Source of the DNA: Chitinilyticum litopenaei DSM 21440
GTDB lineage: Bacteria; Pseudomonadota; Gammaproteobacteria; Burkholderiales; Chitinibacteraceae
Direction of reading: 5' to 3'
DNA: 59,513 bases
Assembly (NCBI RefSeq): GCF_000428145.1
Contig: NZ_ATZJ01000024.1
Coordinates: 1 to 59,513 of the forward strand
Shown: piece by piece, positions 1-7,000 of the stretch
Layout: every line of letters begins with the position of its first letter
Numbering within the stretch: the first letter of the stretch is position 1
Position numbers and translations under genes: made by a program
The notes under the pieces: model-generated
Told to the model about the DNA's origin: nothing
The model's database searches: none
What the model saw: only the letters and a program-made list of their open reading frames with translations

Positions 1-8
1 GTAACAAT

Positions 9-103
9 CCCCCGGCAAAGCCGGGGGCTTTCGTAATGTGAGCCGCTCAAAGCGGCTAAATGGTGGCGCTAACGCGCCCCAATCAAATGCCACCCAAGGT
101 GGC
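9..103. repeat. Run of four short hairpins downstream of tnpA
   Basis: Four consecutive stem-loops lie in 95 bp: 9-27 (8-bp arms, loop aaa), 41-57 (AGCCGCT/AGCGGCT, loop caa), 65-78 (GGCGC/GCGCC, loop taac) and 89-103 (GCCACC/GGTGGC, loop caa). The first resembles the hairpin at the other end of the IS. The others may be transposon right-end structure or transcription-stop structure for tnpA. Confidence 0.7.
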
Positions 104-108
104 AAGCC

Positions 109-540
109 CTATGACCACAGCTGCAACTGCTCCAGCCTCTGGTCCTCTTTTTCCTGATTCTTGATGTATTCCCGAATCATCGTCTCATCACGACCCACCG
201 TTGAGACAAAGTAGCCTCTGGCCCAGAAATGTTGCCCGACGAAATTACGCTTGCGCTCCCCATACACCCGCGCAAGATGAATCGCACTCTTGCCCTTCAT
301 GTACCCGACTACCTGCGACACCGCGAATTTCGGTGGAATCGATAACAGCATGTGCACATGATCCGGCATCAGATGCCCTTCCAGCACCCGGCTTTCCTTC
401 TGCTCTGCCAGCTTCCGGAAAATTTCTCCGAGATGCTGCCTGAGTTGTACGTACAGCACCTTCCTGCGGCACTTGGGAATGAAGACCACGTGGTATTTAC
501 ACTCCCAGCGGCTGTGGCTTAGGCTTTCGAAGTCGTCCAT
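109..540 (-). CDS. tnpA: IS200/IS605 family transposase TnpA
   Basis: Small HUH/Y1 single-strand transposase of 143 residues, about the usual IS200 length. Visible family features are the SHSRWECKYHVVFIPKCRR N-terminus, the HUH motif in MPDHVHMLLSIP, KGKSAIHLAR, FWARGYFVSTVG, and the C-terminal YIKNQE helix carrying the catalytic tyrosine. I chose the ATG at 540 over an upstream one at 576 because IS200 proteins start near MD-(D/E)-(Y/F)-ESLSHSRW, and a good AGAGGAG ribosome site precedes it. The reading frame is intact, so the element may be active. Such enzymes move single-stranded DNA by recognising subterminal hairpins, which are present on both sides. Confidence 0.95.
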   Translation of the reverse strand: MDDFESLSHSRWECKYHVVFIPKCRRKVLYVQLRQHLGEIFRKLAEQKESRVLEGHLMPDHVHMLLSIPPKFAVSQVVGYMKGKSAIHLARVYGERKRNFVGQHFWARGYFVSTVGRDETMIREYIKNQEKEDQRLEQLQLWS

Positions 541-668
541 CTTTGATACTCCTCTTAAGTGTGCTTGGCGGCTCACAAAGTGCAGTGTTACTGATGGGCG
601 ACTCCCGCAAAAGTCAAACTTCTACTGCCACCCCGGCAGAGCCGGGGGATTTCCCTTGCCTGTTTAAG

Positions 669-727
669 TCGTGGGAGCGAGCTTGCTCGCGATCAACAGG
701 GCTTCGCGAGCAAGCTCGCTCCCACGA
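669..727. repeat. REP-like perfect inverted repeat
   Basis: Two perfect 24-bp arms (669-692 and 704-727) are separated by 11 bp. Each arm contains GTGGGAGCGAGC followed by TTGCTCGCGA, so each arm is itself partly palindromic. The core matches the GTGGGAGCGAGCTTGCTCGC type of intergenic REP that I know as abundant in Pseudomonas. The unit lies in gene-free DNA between the IS and the 1064 gene. Confidence 0.85.
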
Positions 728-776
728 AAATTCAAACTTCAGAAGGCCGGATCAATAGGTAGCCAGCTCAGCACGC

Positions 777-855
777 CGTCATACCGGCGAAAGCCGGTAT
801 CCAGAGCATCGCTCGAACAGGCCTTGCAGCTGGATTCCCTTTCGCCGGAATGACG
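777..855. repeat. Imperfect inverted repeat with CCGGCGAAAGCCGG core
   Basis: The left arm reads cgtcATACCGGCGAAAGCCGGTAT-ccag and the right arm reads ctggATTCC-CTTTCGCCGGAATgacg, so the unit folds as nested hairpins. This GTCAT-(T/A)CCGGCGAAAGCCGG-ATCCAG pattern is a widespread intergenic repeat of beta- and gammaproteobacteria. It is enclosed by a further inverted pair, TCAATAGGT at 752-760 and ACCTATTGA at 889-897. Confidence 0.75.
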
Positions 856-894
856 AACTGGACTTTGCTGCGGTAGCTACCAGGCAAAACCTAT

Positions 895-1030
895 TGAACC
901 ACATAGACATAGACATAGACATAGACATAGAGGGCACAGAGAAGGCACAACCCTGAGAAATGCCAATGACGTGCTCCCGCTTTTCTCTGCGCTCCCTGTG
1001 TCTCTGTGTCTCTGTGTCTCTGTGGTTGAT
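895..1030. repeat. ACATAG / TCTCTGTG tandem repeats in inverted arrangement
   Basis: Five perfect ACATAG hexamers (901-930) follow GAACC and run into AGAGGGCACAGAGAAGG. About 70 bp further on, the complementary pattern appears as repeated TGTGTCTC units ending CTCTGTGGTT. The whole is an imperfect inverted repeat of the common 'gaaccacagagacacagagg' intergenic type. A single diverged copy occurs at 11756-11790. Confidence 0.75.
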
Positions 1031-1063
1031 TTGGGTTTTGCTGAAAAGGCTTGCTAATCAGGC

Positions 1064-1300
1064 TTATTCGCTGCGCGTTCCAGGCTCGGATTCGCCGGCG
1101 GCAGGCTCGTCGGCGAGTTGCTCTGCGGCCTTGCGCTGGCGCACGATCTGGCCGCGCCGCTTGATCCAGAACAGCAGCCAGGCCGGCAGGAAGCCCAACA
1201 GGCCAAACACCAGCAGGGCATAGACCACGCCCTTGCCAGGCACCAGTGCGGCGCTGAACATCAGGATCACATACAGATAGCCGATCAGCAGGATGTACAT
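1064..1300 (-). CDS. Small two-span membrane protein, unknown function
   Basis: 78 residues. The N-terminal half is hydrophobic with two likely transmembrane segments (about residues 2-20 and 24-46). These are followed by a basic stretch (IKRRGQIVRQRK) and an acidic Ala/Glu tail, so the C-terminus probably faces the cytoplasm. It resembles short conserved membrane proteins seen in Neisseriales, but no function is known to me. It lies just downstream of folE2 on the same strand with a copy of the 47-bp repeat between them, so it may be the end of the folE2 transcript. Confidence 0.6.
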   Translation of the reverse strand: MYILLIGYLYVILMFSAALVPGKGVVYALLVFGLLGFLPAWLLFWIKRRGQIVRQRKAAEQLADEPAAGESEPGTRSE

Positions 1301-1315
1301 CGATATACCCGGATG

Positions 1316-1362
1316 GGAATCAAGCTACAGCCTTTTTCCAGAAAAGGCCGCAGCCATATACC
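1316..1362. repeat. 47-bp bipartite palindrome, copy 1 (variant left end)
   Basis: Starts GGAAT (one change from GGTAT) and ends ATACC at exactly 47 bp. The interior matches the family: AGCCTTT near position 14 and AAAAGGCC near position 27. It starts about 10 bp past the folE2 stop codon (minus strand). Confidence 0.75.
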
Positions 1363-1371
1363 CATTGCTTG

Positions 1372-2163
1372 TTACTGGCTGCGCTTGTCGCATTCGATCA
1401 GCGCATAGGCCGAATGGTTATGGATGGATTCGAAATTCTCGGCTTCCACCGTGTAGGCCACGATGCGCGGCTCGGCATTGAGCTGGGCGGCAACGTCACG
1501 CACCATGTCTTCGACGAACTTCGGATTGTCATACGCACGCTCGGTGACGAACTTTTCGTCCGGACGCTTCAAGAGGCCGTACAGCTCGCAGGACGCCTGC
1601 TTTTCGACCAGGTCGACAATGTCTTCAATCCACACCTGCTCGCCCAGCGTGGCGGTGATGGTCACGTGGCTGCGCTGATTGTGCGCACCATACGCGGAAA
1701 TCTTCTTCGAGCACGGGCAGAGGCTGGTCACCGGCACCAGCACGCGCAGGCGCTGCTCGATGCGGCCGTCCTTCACTTCACCGATCAGCGTGACCTCATA
1801 ATCCATCAGGCTTTGCACGCCGGACACCGGCGCGGCCTTGTTGACGAAGAAGGGGAAGCGCATTTCCAGATAGCCGGATTCGGCCTCCAGCCGCTCGCAC
1901 ATCTCGCGCAGGATGCTCTCGAACGATTCGACGGAAATCTCGCGCTCGCGGCTGTTGAGGATTTCCACGAAGCGGCTCATGTGCGTGCCCTTGAAATGCT
2001 GGGGCAGGAACACATACATGTCGAAAACGGCGACCGTGTGCTGCACGCCCTCGCTGCGATCGGCCACCCTGACCGGATGACGGATGGCTTTGATGCCCAC
2101 CTTGTTGATTGCAATATTGCGCTGGTCCGGGGTGCTTTGTACGTCGGCAATCGCCACGGTCAT
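1372..2163 (-). CDS. folE2: GTP cyclohydrolase I, FolE2 type
   Basis: Converts GTP to 7,8-dihydroneopterin triphosphate, the first step of tetrahydrofolate synthesis, as the metal-flexible alternative to FolE. The 263-residue protein shows the FolE2 pattern: DMYVFLPQHFKGTHMSRF (about residues 48-65), ESGYLEMRFPFFVNKAAPVSG, VPVTSLCPCSKKISAYGAHNQRS with its metal-binding cysteine/histidine segment, and the C-terminal NFESIHNHSAYA. The ATG at 2163 was chosen because MTVAIAD is a normal FolE2 start and the upstream extension looks like leader sequence. FolE2 is often favoured under zinc limitation, but no Zur site was recognised. It lies downstream of the fliR end with a 140-bp gap and is probably a separate transcript. 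Confidence 0.96.
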   Translation of the reverse strand: MTVAIADVQSTPDQRNIAINKVGIKAIRHPVRVADRSEGVQHTVAVFDMYVFLPQHFKGTHMSRFVEILNSREREISVESFESILREMCERLEAESGYLEMRFPFFVNKAAPVSGVQSLMDYEVTLIGEVKDGRIEQRLRVLVPVTSLCPCSKKISAYGAHNQRSHVTITATLGEQVWIEDIVDLVEKQASCELYGLLKRPDEKFVTERAYDNPKFVEDMVRDVAAQLNAEPRIVAYTVEAENFESIHNHSAYALIECDKRSQ

Positions 2164-2303
2164 GGCAGAAACTCCAGTCAGAAACAGGGCAGCAGTATAA
2201 CTGACCGGCAATACCCGAGTAAACCAGTCGGGAATTAGCGCTGGCTATGCCGGCGATAGCCGCTGCCCATCGCCCGGATGCGGCTGACACGCCGGCCGGA
2301 CGC

Positions 2304-3095
2304 TCATGGCGTGGCGAACAGCGGCAGCAGCCGCGTGGCCAGGCGAGTGAAATCGGCCAGCATGCGCTCGATGAATTGCGGCAAGTAGGGCAGCGACAAC
2401 TGCAGGGCAACCAGGCCAATGCCCAGCGTCAGCGGGAAGCCGACAGCAAACACATTGAGCTGCGGCGCCGCACGCGTCATGACGCCAATCGCCAGGTTGG
2501 TGATCAGCAGCGCGGCCAGCACCGGCAGCGACAGCATCACGCCGGTGCGGAAAATCGTGGCGCCGTAATCGGCCAGCAGCTTGAAGGCGCCGTAGCCCGC
2601 AGGCGGGCTGCCGATGGGCAGCGTGACAAAGCTCTCCAGCACGGCGCGCAGCACGATGAGGTGGCCGTCGAGCGCGAGAAAAATCAGCAGCGTCAGCAGA
2701 CTGTAGATCTGCGCCAGCACGGCGGTATTGGTCGAGTGCAGCGGATCGTAGAGCGTGGCGAAGCCCAGGCCCATCTGCAGGCCGGTGAGGTGGCCGGCCA
2801 TTTCCATGCCGGTGAAGATCAGGCGCATGATGAAGCCGAGCGCGATGCCGATCACCAGCTCGCGCACGGCGAGCAGGATGCCCAGCGGCGAGACGATTTC
2901 CACGCTGACGGCGCTCGGGTGCAGCTGCACGCTGACCAGGATGGCGATCAGGATGGCCAGCCCCACGCGCACGCGCACCGACACCACCTTCATCGACAGC
3001 ACCGGGTCGGCCAGCATCAAGCCGAAAATGCGCAGAAATGGCCACCAGAACATGACCAGCCAGCCATTCATCTGCGCGTCGCTAAACTCGAACAT
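2304..3095 (-). CDS. fliR: Flagellar type III export protein FliR
   Basis: Integral membrane component of the flagellar export gate, forming the core with FliP and FliQ. 263 residues, normal length, with about six hydrophobic segments. Typical features are an N-terminal WPFLRIFGLMLADPVLS and a central GxxMGLGFATLYDP segment. The start at 3095 has a strong GGGAGGGGC ribosome site; a longer frame to 3146 lacks one. It is the last gene of the fliL-M-N-O-P-Q-R series on this strand, 112 bp after fliQ. Confidence 0.96.
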   Translation of the reverse strand: MFEFSDAQMNGWLVMFWWPFLRIFGLMLADPVLSMKVVSVRVRVGLAILIAILVSVQLHPSAVSVEIVSPLGILLAVRELVIGIALGFIMRLIFTGMEMAGHLTGLQMGLGFATLYDPLHSTNTAVLAQIYSLLTLLIFLALDGHLIVLRAVLESFVTLPIGSPPAGYGAFKLLADYGATIFRTGVMLSLPVLAALLITNLAIGVMTRAAPQLNVFAVGFPLTLGIGLVALQLSLPYLPQFIERMLADFTRLATRLLPLFATP

Positions 3096-3207
3096 GCCCC
3101 TCCCGTGGGTTCCGGCCGGCCGGCAAGCCGGATCGCTGCGATCCACACTTCTGGCAAAACCGGCAAGAATGGATGGAAAAGCCGCGGCCGCGCGCGCGGC
3201 AAAAGGT

Positions 3208-3477
3208 CTAGCCGATCAGCTGCGGAATGCTCTGATAAAGGCGCACGGTGTAATCCATGATGGTTTCCAGCATCCAAGGCCCGGCCAGCACCATCACCAG
3301 AAAGGCAATCAGCAGCTTGGGGATGAAGGACAACGTCGCTTCGTTGATCTGCGTGGCCGCCTGGAAAATGCTGACGATCAGGCCGGTAACCAGCATGGCC
3401 AAGAGCAGCGGCCCGCCCAGGAGGACGGTCACTTCCAGCGCACGCTGCACGACGGTGATGACGGCTTCGGGACTCAT
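3208..3477 (-). CDS. fliQ: Flagellar type III export protein FliQ
   Basis: Two-helix membrane subunit of the export gate, 89 residues, the family norm. Motifs include VLLGGPLLLAMLVTGLIVSIFQAATQINEATLSF split over two hydrophobic segments (about residues 15-40 and 50-75). It is separated from fliP by 118 bp, wider than is usual for this operon, and that gap contains a 47-bp repeat copy. Confidence 0.96.
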   Translation of the reverse strand: MSPEAVITVVQRALEVTVLLGGPLLLAMLVTGLIVSIFQAATQINEATLSFIPKLLIAFLVMVLAGPWMLETIMDYTVRLYQSIPQLIG

Positions 3478-3520
3478 GCCAGGCTCGATTCAGAATGGGA
3501 ACAACCAGATAACCCAACAG

Positions 3521-3567
3521 GGTATATCGCCAGAGCCTTTACCATAGATAGGCCCCAGGCACATACC
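3521..3567. repeat. 47-bp bipartite palindrome, copy 2 (intact)
   Basis: GGTAT at 3521 and ATACC ending at 3567, with AGAGCCTTT in the left half and AGGCCCCAGGC in the right half. It lies inside the fliP-fliQ gap of the flagellar operon, 29 bp after the fliP stop codon in the direction of transcription. Confidence 0.85.
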
Positions 3568-3595
3568 CGCAATAGTAAAACCGGCGCGAGCGTGA

Positions 3596-4342
3596 CTATC
3601 CGCTGAGATAGAAGCTTTGCACGAGCGAGCCCATCAGCAGCGTCCAGCCATCGACCAGCACGAACAGCATCAGCTTGAAGGGCAGCGAGATGATCATCGG
3701 TGACACCATCATCATACCCATGCCCATCAGCACGCTGGCGACCACCAGATCGATGATCAGGAAGGGAATCATGATCAGAAAGCCGATCTGGAAGGCCGTT
3801 TTCAGTTCGCTGGTGACAAAGGCCGGCACCAGCACCTTCAGGCTCACATCTTCCGGACCATTGGGCTTGGCCGAGCCGGACACTTCGAGAAAGAAGGCCA
3901 GATCCTTTTGCCGCGTCTGCTTGAGCATGAATTCCTTCAGCGGCACGCTGCCCTTGACGATGGCCTCGTTGAAACTGATCTTCTGCTCGGAATACGGCTG
4001 GTAGGCCTCGACATAAATCTTGTCGAACACCGGCCCCATCACGAACAGCGTCAGAAAGAGCGACATCCCGACGATCACCTGATTGGGCGGCGACTGCATC
4101 GTGCCCATGGCCTGGCGCAGCAGCGAGAGCACGATGACGATGCGGGTAAACGCCGTCATCATCAGCAGTACCGCCGGCAGGAAACCCAGGGCGGTGATGA
4201 AGAGCAGCGTCTGGATGGGCAGGCTGTAATTGGTGCCACCGGCAGCGCCCGGCGCGGCATTCATGAAGGGTATGCCGGGATCGGCCGCGCCCGCCAAGGG
4301 CAGCAGCGCCATACCTGCCAGCAGTAGCCACCTAGCGCGCAT
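3596..4342 (-). CDS. fliP: Flagellar type III export protein FliP
   Basis: Core membrane subunit of the flagellar export gate. 248 residues with an N-terminal cleavable-type signal (MRARWLLLAGMALLPLAGAA) as known for FliP. Hallmarks seen are LLFITALGFLPAVLLMMTAFTRIVIVLSLLRQAMGT, the SPPNQVIVGMSLFLTLFVM segment, and the C-terminal LMLFVLVDGW. The start at 4342 overlaps the end of fliO by 11 bp, fitting translational coupling. The signal-peptide region contains an exact GGTAT-N37-ATACC copy (4269-4315). Confidence 0.97.
   Translation of the reverse strand: MRARWLLLAGMALLPLAGAADPGIPFMNAAPGAAGGTNYSLPIQTLLFITALGFLPAVLLMMTAFTRIVIVLSLLRQAMGTMQSPPNQVIVGMSLFLTLFVMGPVFDKIYVEAYQPYSEQKISFNEAIVKGSVPLKEFMLKQTRQKDLAFFLEVSGSAKPNGPEDVSLKVLVPAFVTSELKTAFQIGFLIMIPFLIIDLVVASVLMGMGMMMVSPMIISLPFKLMLFVLVDGWTLLMGSLVQSFYLSG
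4269..4315. repeat. 47-bp bipartite palindrome, copy 3 (inside fliP)
   Basis: GGTAT at 4269 and ATACC ending at 4315, exactly 47 bp, within the fliP signal-peptide codons. Read on the minus strand, the half-site is GGTATGGCGCTGCTGCCCTT, close to the family half-site. It uses the uncommon isoleucine codon ATA at the end. Confidence 0.55.
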
Positions 4343-4787
4343 CGGAAGACTCCGTGGCCGCAGAGGCGTTGCGCCGCGCGATGGCTTGCTGCAGCCACTG
4401 TGCAAAGGGCGGCATGGCCGCCGCCGCATCCGGGGCGTCAGCAGGTCTGGGCAGCGTATGCAGCAGATTGACCTGTTCACCAGTCACCCCCAGCACCAGC
4501 CAGGTGTCGCGCAGCTCGACGATGACCACACGCTCGCGCGTGCCGACCATGACGCCGGACACCACGCGCAACTGGCCGCCTGCCGCGCGCGGCAGCAGCG
4601 AAAAGCGCCGCATCAGCCAGGCGCCGACCACGATCAGGCCCAGCACCACAATCAGCGCCAGCGCCACCTGTGCCAGCGCGGCCAGACCGCTGCCAGCCGT
4701 GGCGGCGGGAATGCCGGAGGCCGCGGCGGCCAGCACGGGAGCGCACGGCAGCAGCAGGCCGGCCAGCAAGGGGATGATGCGGGGCAT
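4332..4787 (-). CDS. fliO: Flagellar biosynthesis protein FliO
   Basis: Small membrane chaperone that aids FliP/export-gate assembly. 151 residues: signal-like N-terminus, one transmembrane helix (LAQVALALIVVLGLIVVGAWLM, about residues 35-57), then a cytoplasmic FliO domain with LRVVSGVMVGTRERVVIVELRDTWLVLGV. Its position between fliN and fliP and the overlap with fliP support the call. FliO sequences are variable, but this pattern is clear. Confidence 0.93.
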   Translation of the reverse strand: MPRIIPLLAGLLLPCAPVLAAAASGIPAATAGSGLAALAQVALALIVVLGLIVVGAWLMRRFSLLPRAAGGQLRVVSGVMVGTRERVVIVELRDTWLVLGVTGEQVNLLHTLPRPADAPDAAAAMPPFAQWLQQAIARRNASAATESSDAR

Positions 4788-4789
4788 GA

Positions 4790-5227
4790 TTACTTGTGCA
4801 GGCGGCGAATGCGTTCCGCCGGGGTGATGATGTCGGTAAGGCGGATACCGAACTTGTCATTGACGACCACGACTTCGCCCTGGGCAATCAGGCAGCCGTT
4901 GACCAGCACGTCCATCGGCTCGCCGGCCAGGCCGTCAAGCTCCACCACCGAGCCCTGCGCCAGCTGCAGCAGACTGCGGATGGCGATCTTGGTGCGCCCG
5001 AGCTCCACGGTCAGCGAGACCGGGATGTCGAGAATCATGTCGATGTTGTTGGGCAGGTTGCCGGCAGGCGGCGTTGCGTCGAAATTCTGGAAAATATTGG
5101 CGGCCTGCGCTTCCGGCGCGCTGCTGCCGGCAGCCGCTTCGGCAACTTCCTGCTCGGCCAGTGCGGCCGCCCAGTCGTCCATCACGGAGTCGGCGTCTTC
5201 TTGTCCCGCGCCAATTTCTTCAGCCAT
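4790..5227 (-). CDS. fliN: Flagellar motor switch protein FliN
   Basis: C-ring component that sets rotation direction and docks export substrates. 145 residues: an acidic, Ala-rich N-terminal half, then the SpoA/FliN domain with DIPVSLTVELGRTKIAIRSLLQLAQGSVVELDGLAGEPMDVLVNG and GEVVVVNDKFGIRLTDI. It overlaps fliM by 8 bp and ends 2 bp before fliO, so the three are co-translated. Confidence 0.97.
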   Translation of the reverse strand: MAEEIGAGQEDADSVMDDWAAALAEQEVAEAAAGSSAPEAQAANIFQNFDATPPAGNLPNNIDMILDIPVSLTVELGRTKIAIRSLLQLAQGSVVELDGLAGEPMDVLVNGCLIAQGEVVVVNDKFGIRLTDIITPAERIRRLHK

Positions 5228-6236
5228 TGTTGTCTCCCGGGCCAGGCTCGTCCGAGGCGCCCAGCAGTTCGCTGGTGCTCAGGATCTTGTTGACCTTCAG
5301 TGCATATTGGCCGTTGAGAATACCATATTTGCACTCGAGCACCGGCACGCCGTCGACCTCGGCGATGATGGCCTCGGGGATATCCAGCGAGACGACATCG
5401 CCAACTTTGAGGTTGAGAATGTCGCCCAGCGTGATGTTGGCATTGCCCAGATTGGCGACCAGATCGACCTCGGCATTCTGCACCTGCTTCTTGAGCAGCG
5501 ACAGCCAGCGGTTGTCGGCCTCGATGCGGTCGGCCTGCATCGTGCTGTAGAGCGTATCGCGGATCGGCTCGATCATCGAATACGGGAAACACACGTGGAA
5601 ATCGCCACCGCCGGCGCCCAGCTCGATCTTGAAGGTGTAGGCAACCACGACTTCGGTGGGCGTGGCGATATTGGCGAACTGCGTGTTCATTTCCGAGCGC
5701 ACATAGGCAAACTCGCACTCGAACACCGGCTTCCAGGCCTTCTGGTATTCCTCGAACACCACCTCCAGCAGGCGCTGGATGATGCGCTGCTCGGTCGGCG
5801 TGAAATCACGCCCCTCCACGCGTACGTGGTAGCGGCCATCGGAACCGAAGAGATTGTCGACAACCAGAAACACGAAATCCGGGTCAAAGATGAACAAGCC
5901 GGTGCCGCGCAGCGGCTTCATGTGGATCAGGTTGAGGTTGGTGGGCACCACCAGGTTGCGGATGAATTCGCTGTACTTCTGCACGCGCACCGGGCCCACG
6001 GAAATCTCGGCATTGCGGCGCATGAAATTGAAGAGTGCGATGCGCAGATTGCGGGCAAAACGCTCGTTGATGATTTCAAGCGTGGGCATCCGCCCGCGGA
6101 CAATGCGTTCCTGGCGGCCGATGTCATAGGCGCGGACGGCCGAAGTGTCGACAGCTTCGTCGCCGTCGTCCTCTTCGCCGGTCACCCCGCGCAGTAGCGC
6201 GTCGACCTCTTCCTGGGAAAGGATATCGTCTGCCAT
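5220..6236 (-). CDS. fliM: Flagellar motor switch protein FliM
   Basis: C-ring protein that binds phosphorylated CheY. 338 residues. The N-terminal CheY-binding motif DILSQEEVDALL is at residues 4-15, a CheC-like middle domain follows (NLIHMKPLRGTGLFIFDPDFVF, then DNLFGSDGRY), and a C-terminal SpoA domain ends the protein (VDLVANLGNANITLGDILNLKVGDVVSLD). Normal family length. Lies between fliL and fliN in the same operon. Confidence 0.97.
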   Translation of the reverse strand: MADDILSQEEVDALLRGVTGEEDDGDEAVDTSAVRAYDIGRQERIVRGRMPTLEIINERFARNLRIALFNFMRRNAEISVGPVRVQKYSEFIRNLVVPTNLNLIHMKPLRGTGLFIFDPDFVFLVVDNLFGSDGRYHVRVEGRDFTPTEQRIIQRLLEVVFEEYQKAWKPVFECEFAYVRSEMNTQFANIATPTEVVVAYTFKIELGAGGGDFHVCFPYSMIEPIRDTLYSTMQADRIEADNRWLSLLKKQVQNAEVDLVANLGNANITLGDILNLKVGDVVSLDIPEAIIAEVDGVPVLECKYGILNGQYALKVNKILSTSELLGASDEPGPGDNNG

Positions 6237-6282
6237 GACACCAGCTTGTCGCGAAAACCCTGTGTTGAGCCGCTAGATCGGA

Positions 6283-6825
6283 CTATTGGTAGAAATATTT
6301 AGTGAAGTTGACGCTGAGCACCCCCTCGTCCTTGCCTTCGGCTTCCAGCACGAGGTTGATCTGCTCGCGAATCTGGCGGGCCAGATCTTCCTGCCCCTTG
6401 GTCGTGCGCACTTCATCCAGCGTCTTGGAGCCGATCAGGCGGATGACGGCGCTCTGCACCTTGGGCTGCATTTCCTTGAGCCTTTGCTTGTCGGTCTCGT
6501 CGGCCAGCTCGACAAAAATCTCGACCTGCAACACGGAATCGCCTTCGCCGGACAGGTTCACGGTGAAGGGATCGGCCTGCAGTTTTTCATAAACGGGCGG
6601 CACGCCCTCTTCCTTCTTCTTGGGCTTCTTCTTTTCCTTCTTCTCGTCGTGCGCCTGCGCCTCGGCAACCGCCTCGTCAGCACCACCGTCGGCCGGCGGC
6701 TTCATGATGAAATACAACAAGGCGCCGCCCATGGCCAGCAAGAGGGTAAGCAGGACAATCACGATGATCAGCAGCAATTTGCCTTTCTTGGACGGGGCAG
6801 CGGCTTCTGCCTTGGCTTCGGACAT
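6283..6825 (-). CDS. fliL: Flagellar basal body-associated protein FliL
   Basis: Single-span inner-membrane protein that associates with the stator. 180 residues: short cytoplasmic N-terminus, TM helix (LLLIIVIVLLTLLLAMGGALLYFI, about residues 17-40), a highly charged linker rich in Lys/Glu, and a periplasmic stomatin-like FliL domain with DPFTVNLSGEGDSVLQVEI. Start at 6825 chosen for the AGGTGA ribosome site and MSEAKAE start. First gene of the minus-strand fliL-to-fliR operon. A hairpin at 6890-6921 separates it from fliK. Confidence 0.95.
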   Translation of the reverse strand: MSEAKAEAAAPSKKGKLLLIIVIVLLTLLLAMGGALLYFIMKPPADGGADEAVAEAQAHDEKKEKKKPKKKEEGVPPVYEKLQADPFTVNLSGEGDSVLQVEIFVELADETDKQRLKEMQPKVQSAVIRLIGSKTLDEVRTTKGQEDLARQIREQINLVLEAEGKDEGVLSVNFTKYFYQ

Positions 6826-6889
6826 GGGTTCACCTGAGAAAAAATCCAGCCTTGCTGGCTGGCGGATTATACCCGCAGCGGGACGCAAA

Positions 6890-6921
6890 CGAGCCGCATC
6901 GGCAAAAGCTAATGCGGCTCG
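6890..6921. terminator. Likely fliK terminator hairpin
   Basis: CGAGCCGCAT (6890-6899) pairs perfectly with ATGCGGCTCG (6912-6921) around a 12-nt loop. On the minus strand it lies downstream of fliK and is followed by only TTT, so termination may be weak. On the plus strand it is followed by TTGTTT, but no plus-strand gene precedes it. Confidence 0.5.
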
Positions 6922-7000
6922 TTGTTTATAAAGCAAATATTTTCACGAAACAAGCACTAAGGCGCGAAAGCTAAGGTAAAGCCTAGGCCGGCGAAGCCGT

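Larger units (their letters stand above)
1..660 (-). mobile_element. IS200/IS605-type element (approximate limits)
   Basis: A Y1 transposase gene (109-540, minus) is bracketed by similar subterminal hairpins. One is CCCCCGGC-aaa-GCCGGGGG at 9-27, beyond the stop codon. The other is CCCCGGC-aga-GCCGGGG at 631-647, about 90 bp upstream of the start. IS200-group elements have subterminal palindromes rather than inverted terminal repeats and make no target duplication, so exact ends cannot be set by eye. The left end may run past the window edge. No accessory tnpB gene is present. Confidence 0.6.
577..1063. other. Gene-free repeat patch between IS element and first chromosomal gene
   Basis: Open frames here are short, low in coding character, and formed by the repeats themselves. 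The stretch holds the upstream IS end and the three repeat units listed separately. No promoter or RNA gene could be recognised with confidence. Confidence 0.7.

Noticed and set aside
201..472. Overlapping frames opposite tnpA
   Set aside because: They are shadows of the intact IS200 transposase gene, which has all family motifs.
901..930. ACATAG array as a CRISPR-like array
   Set aside because: It is a simple perfect hexamer tandem without spacers and no cas gene is near.
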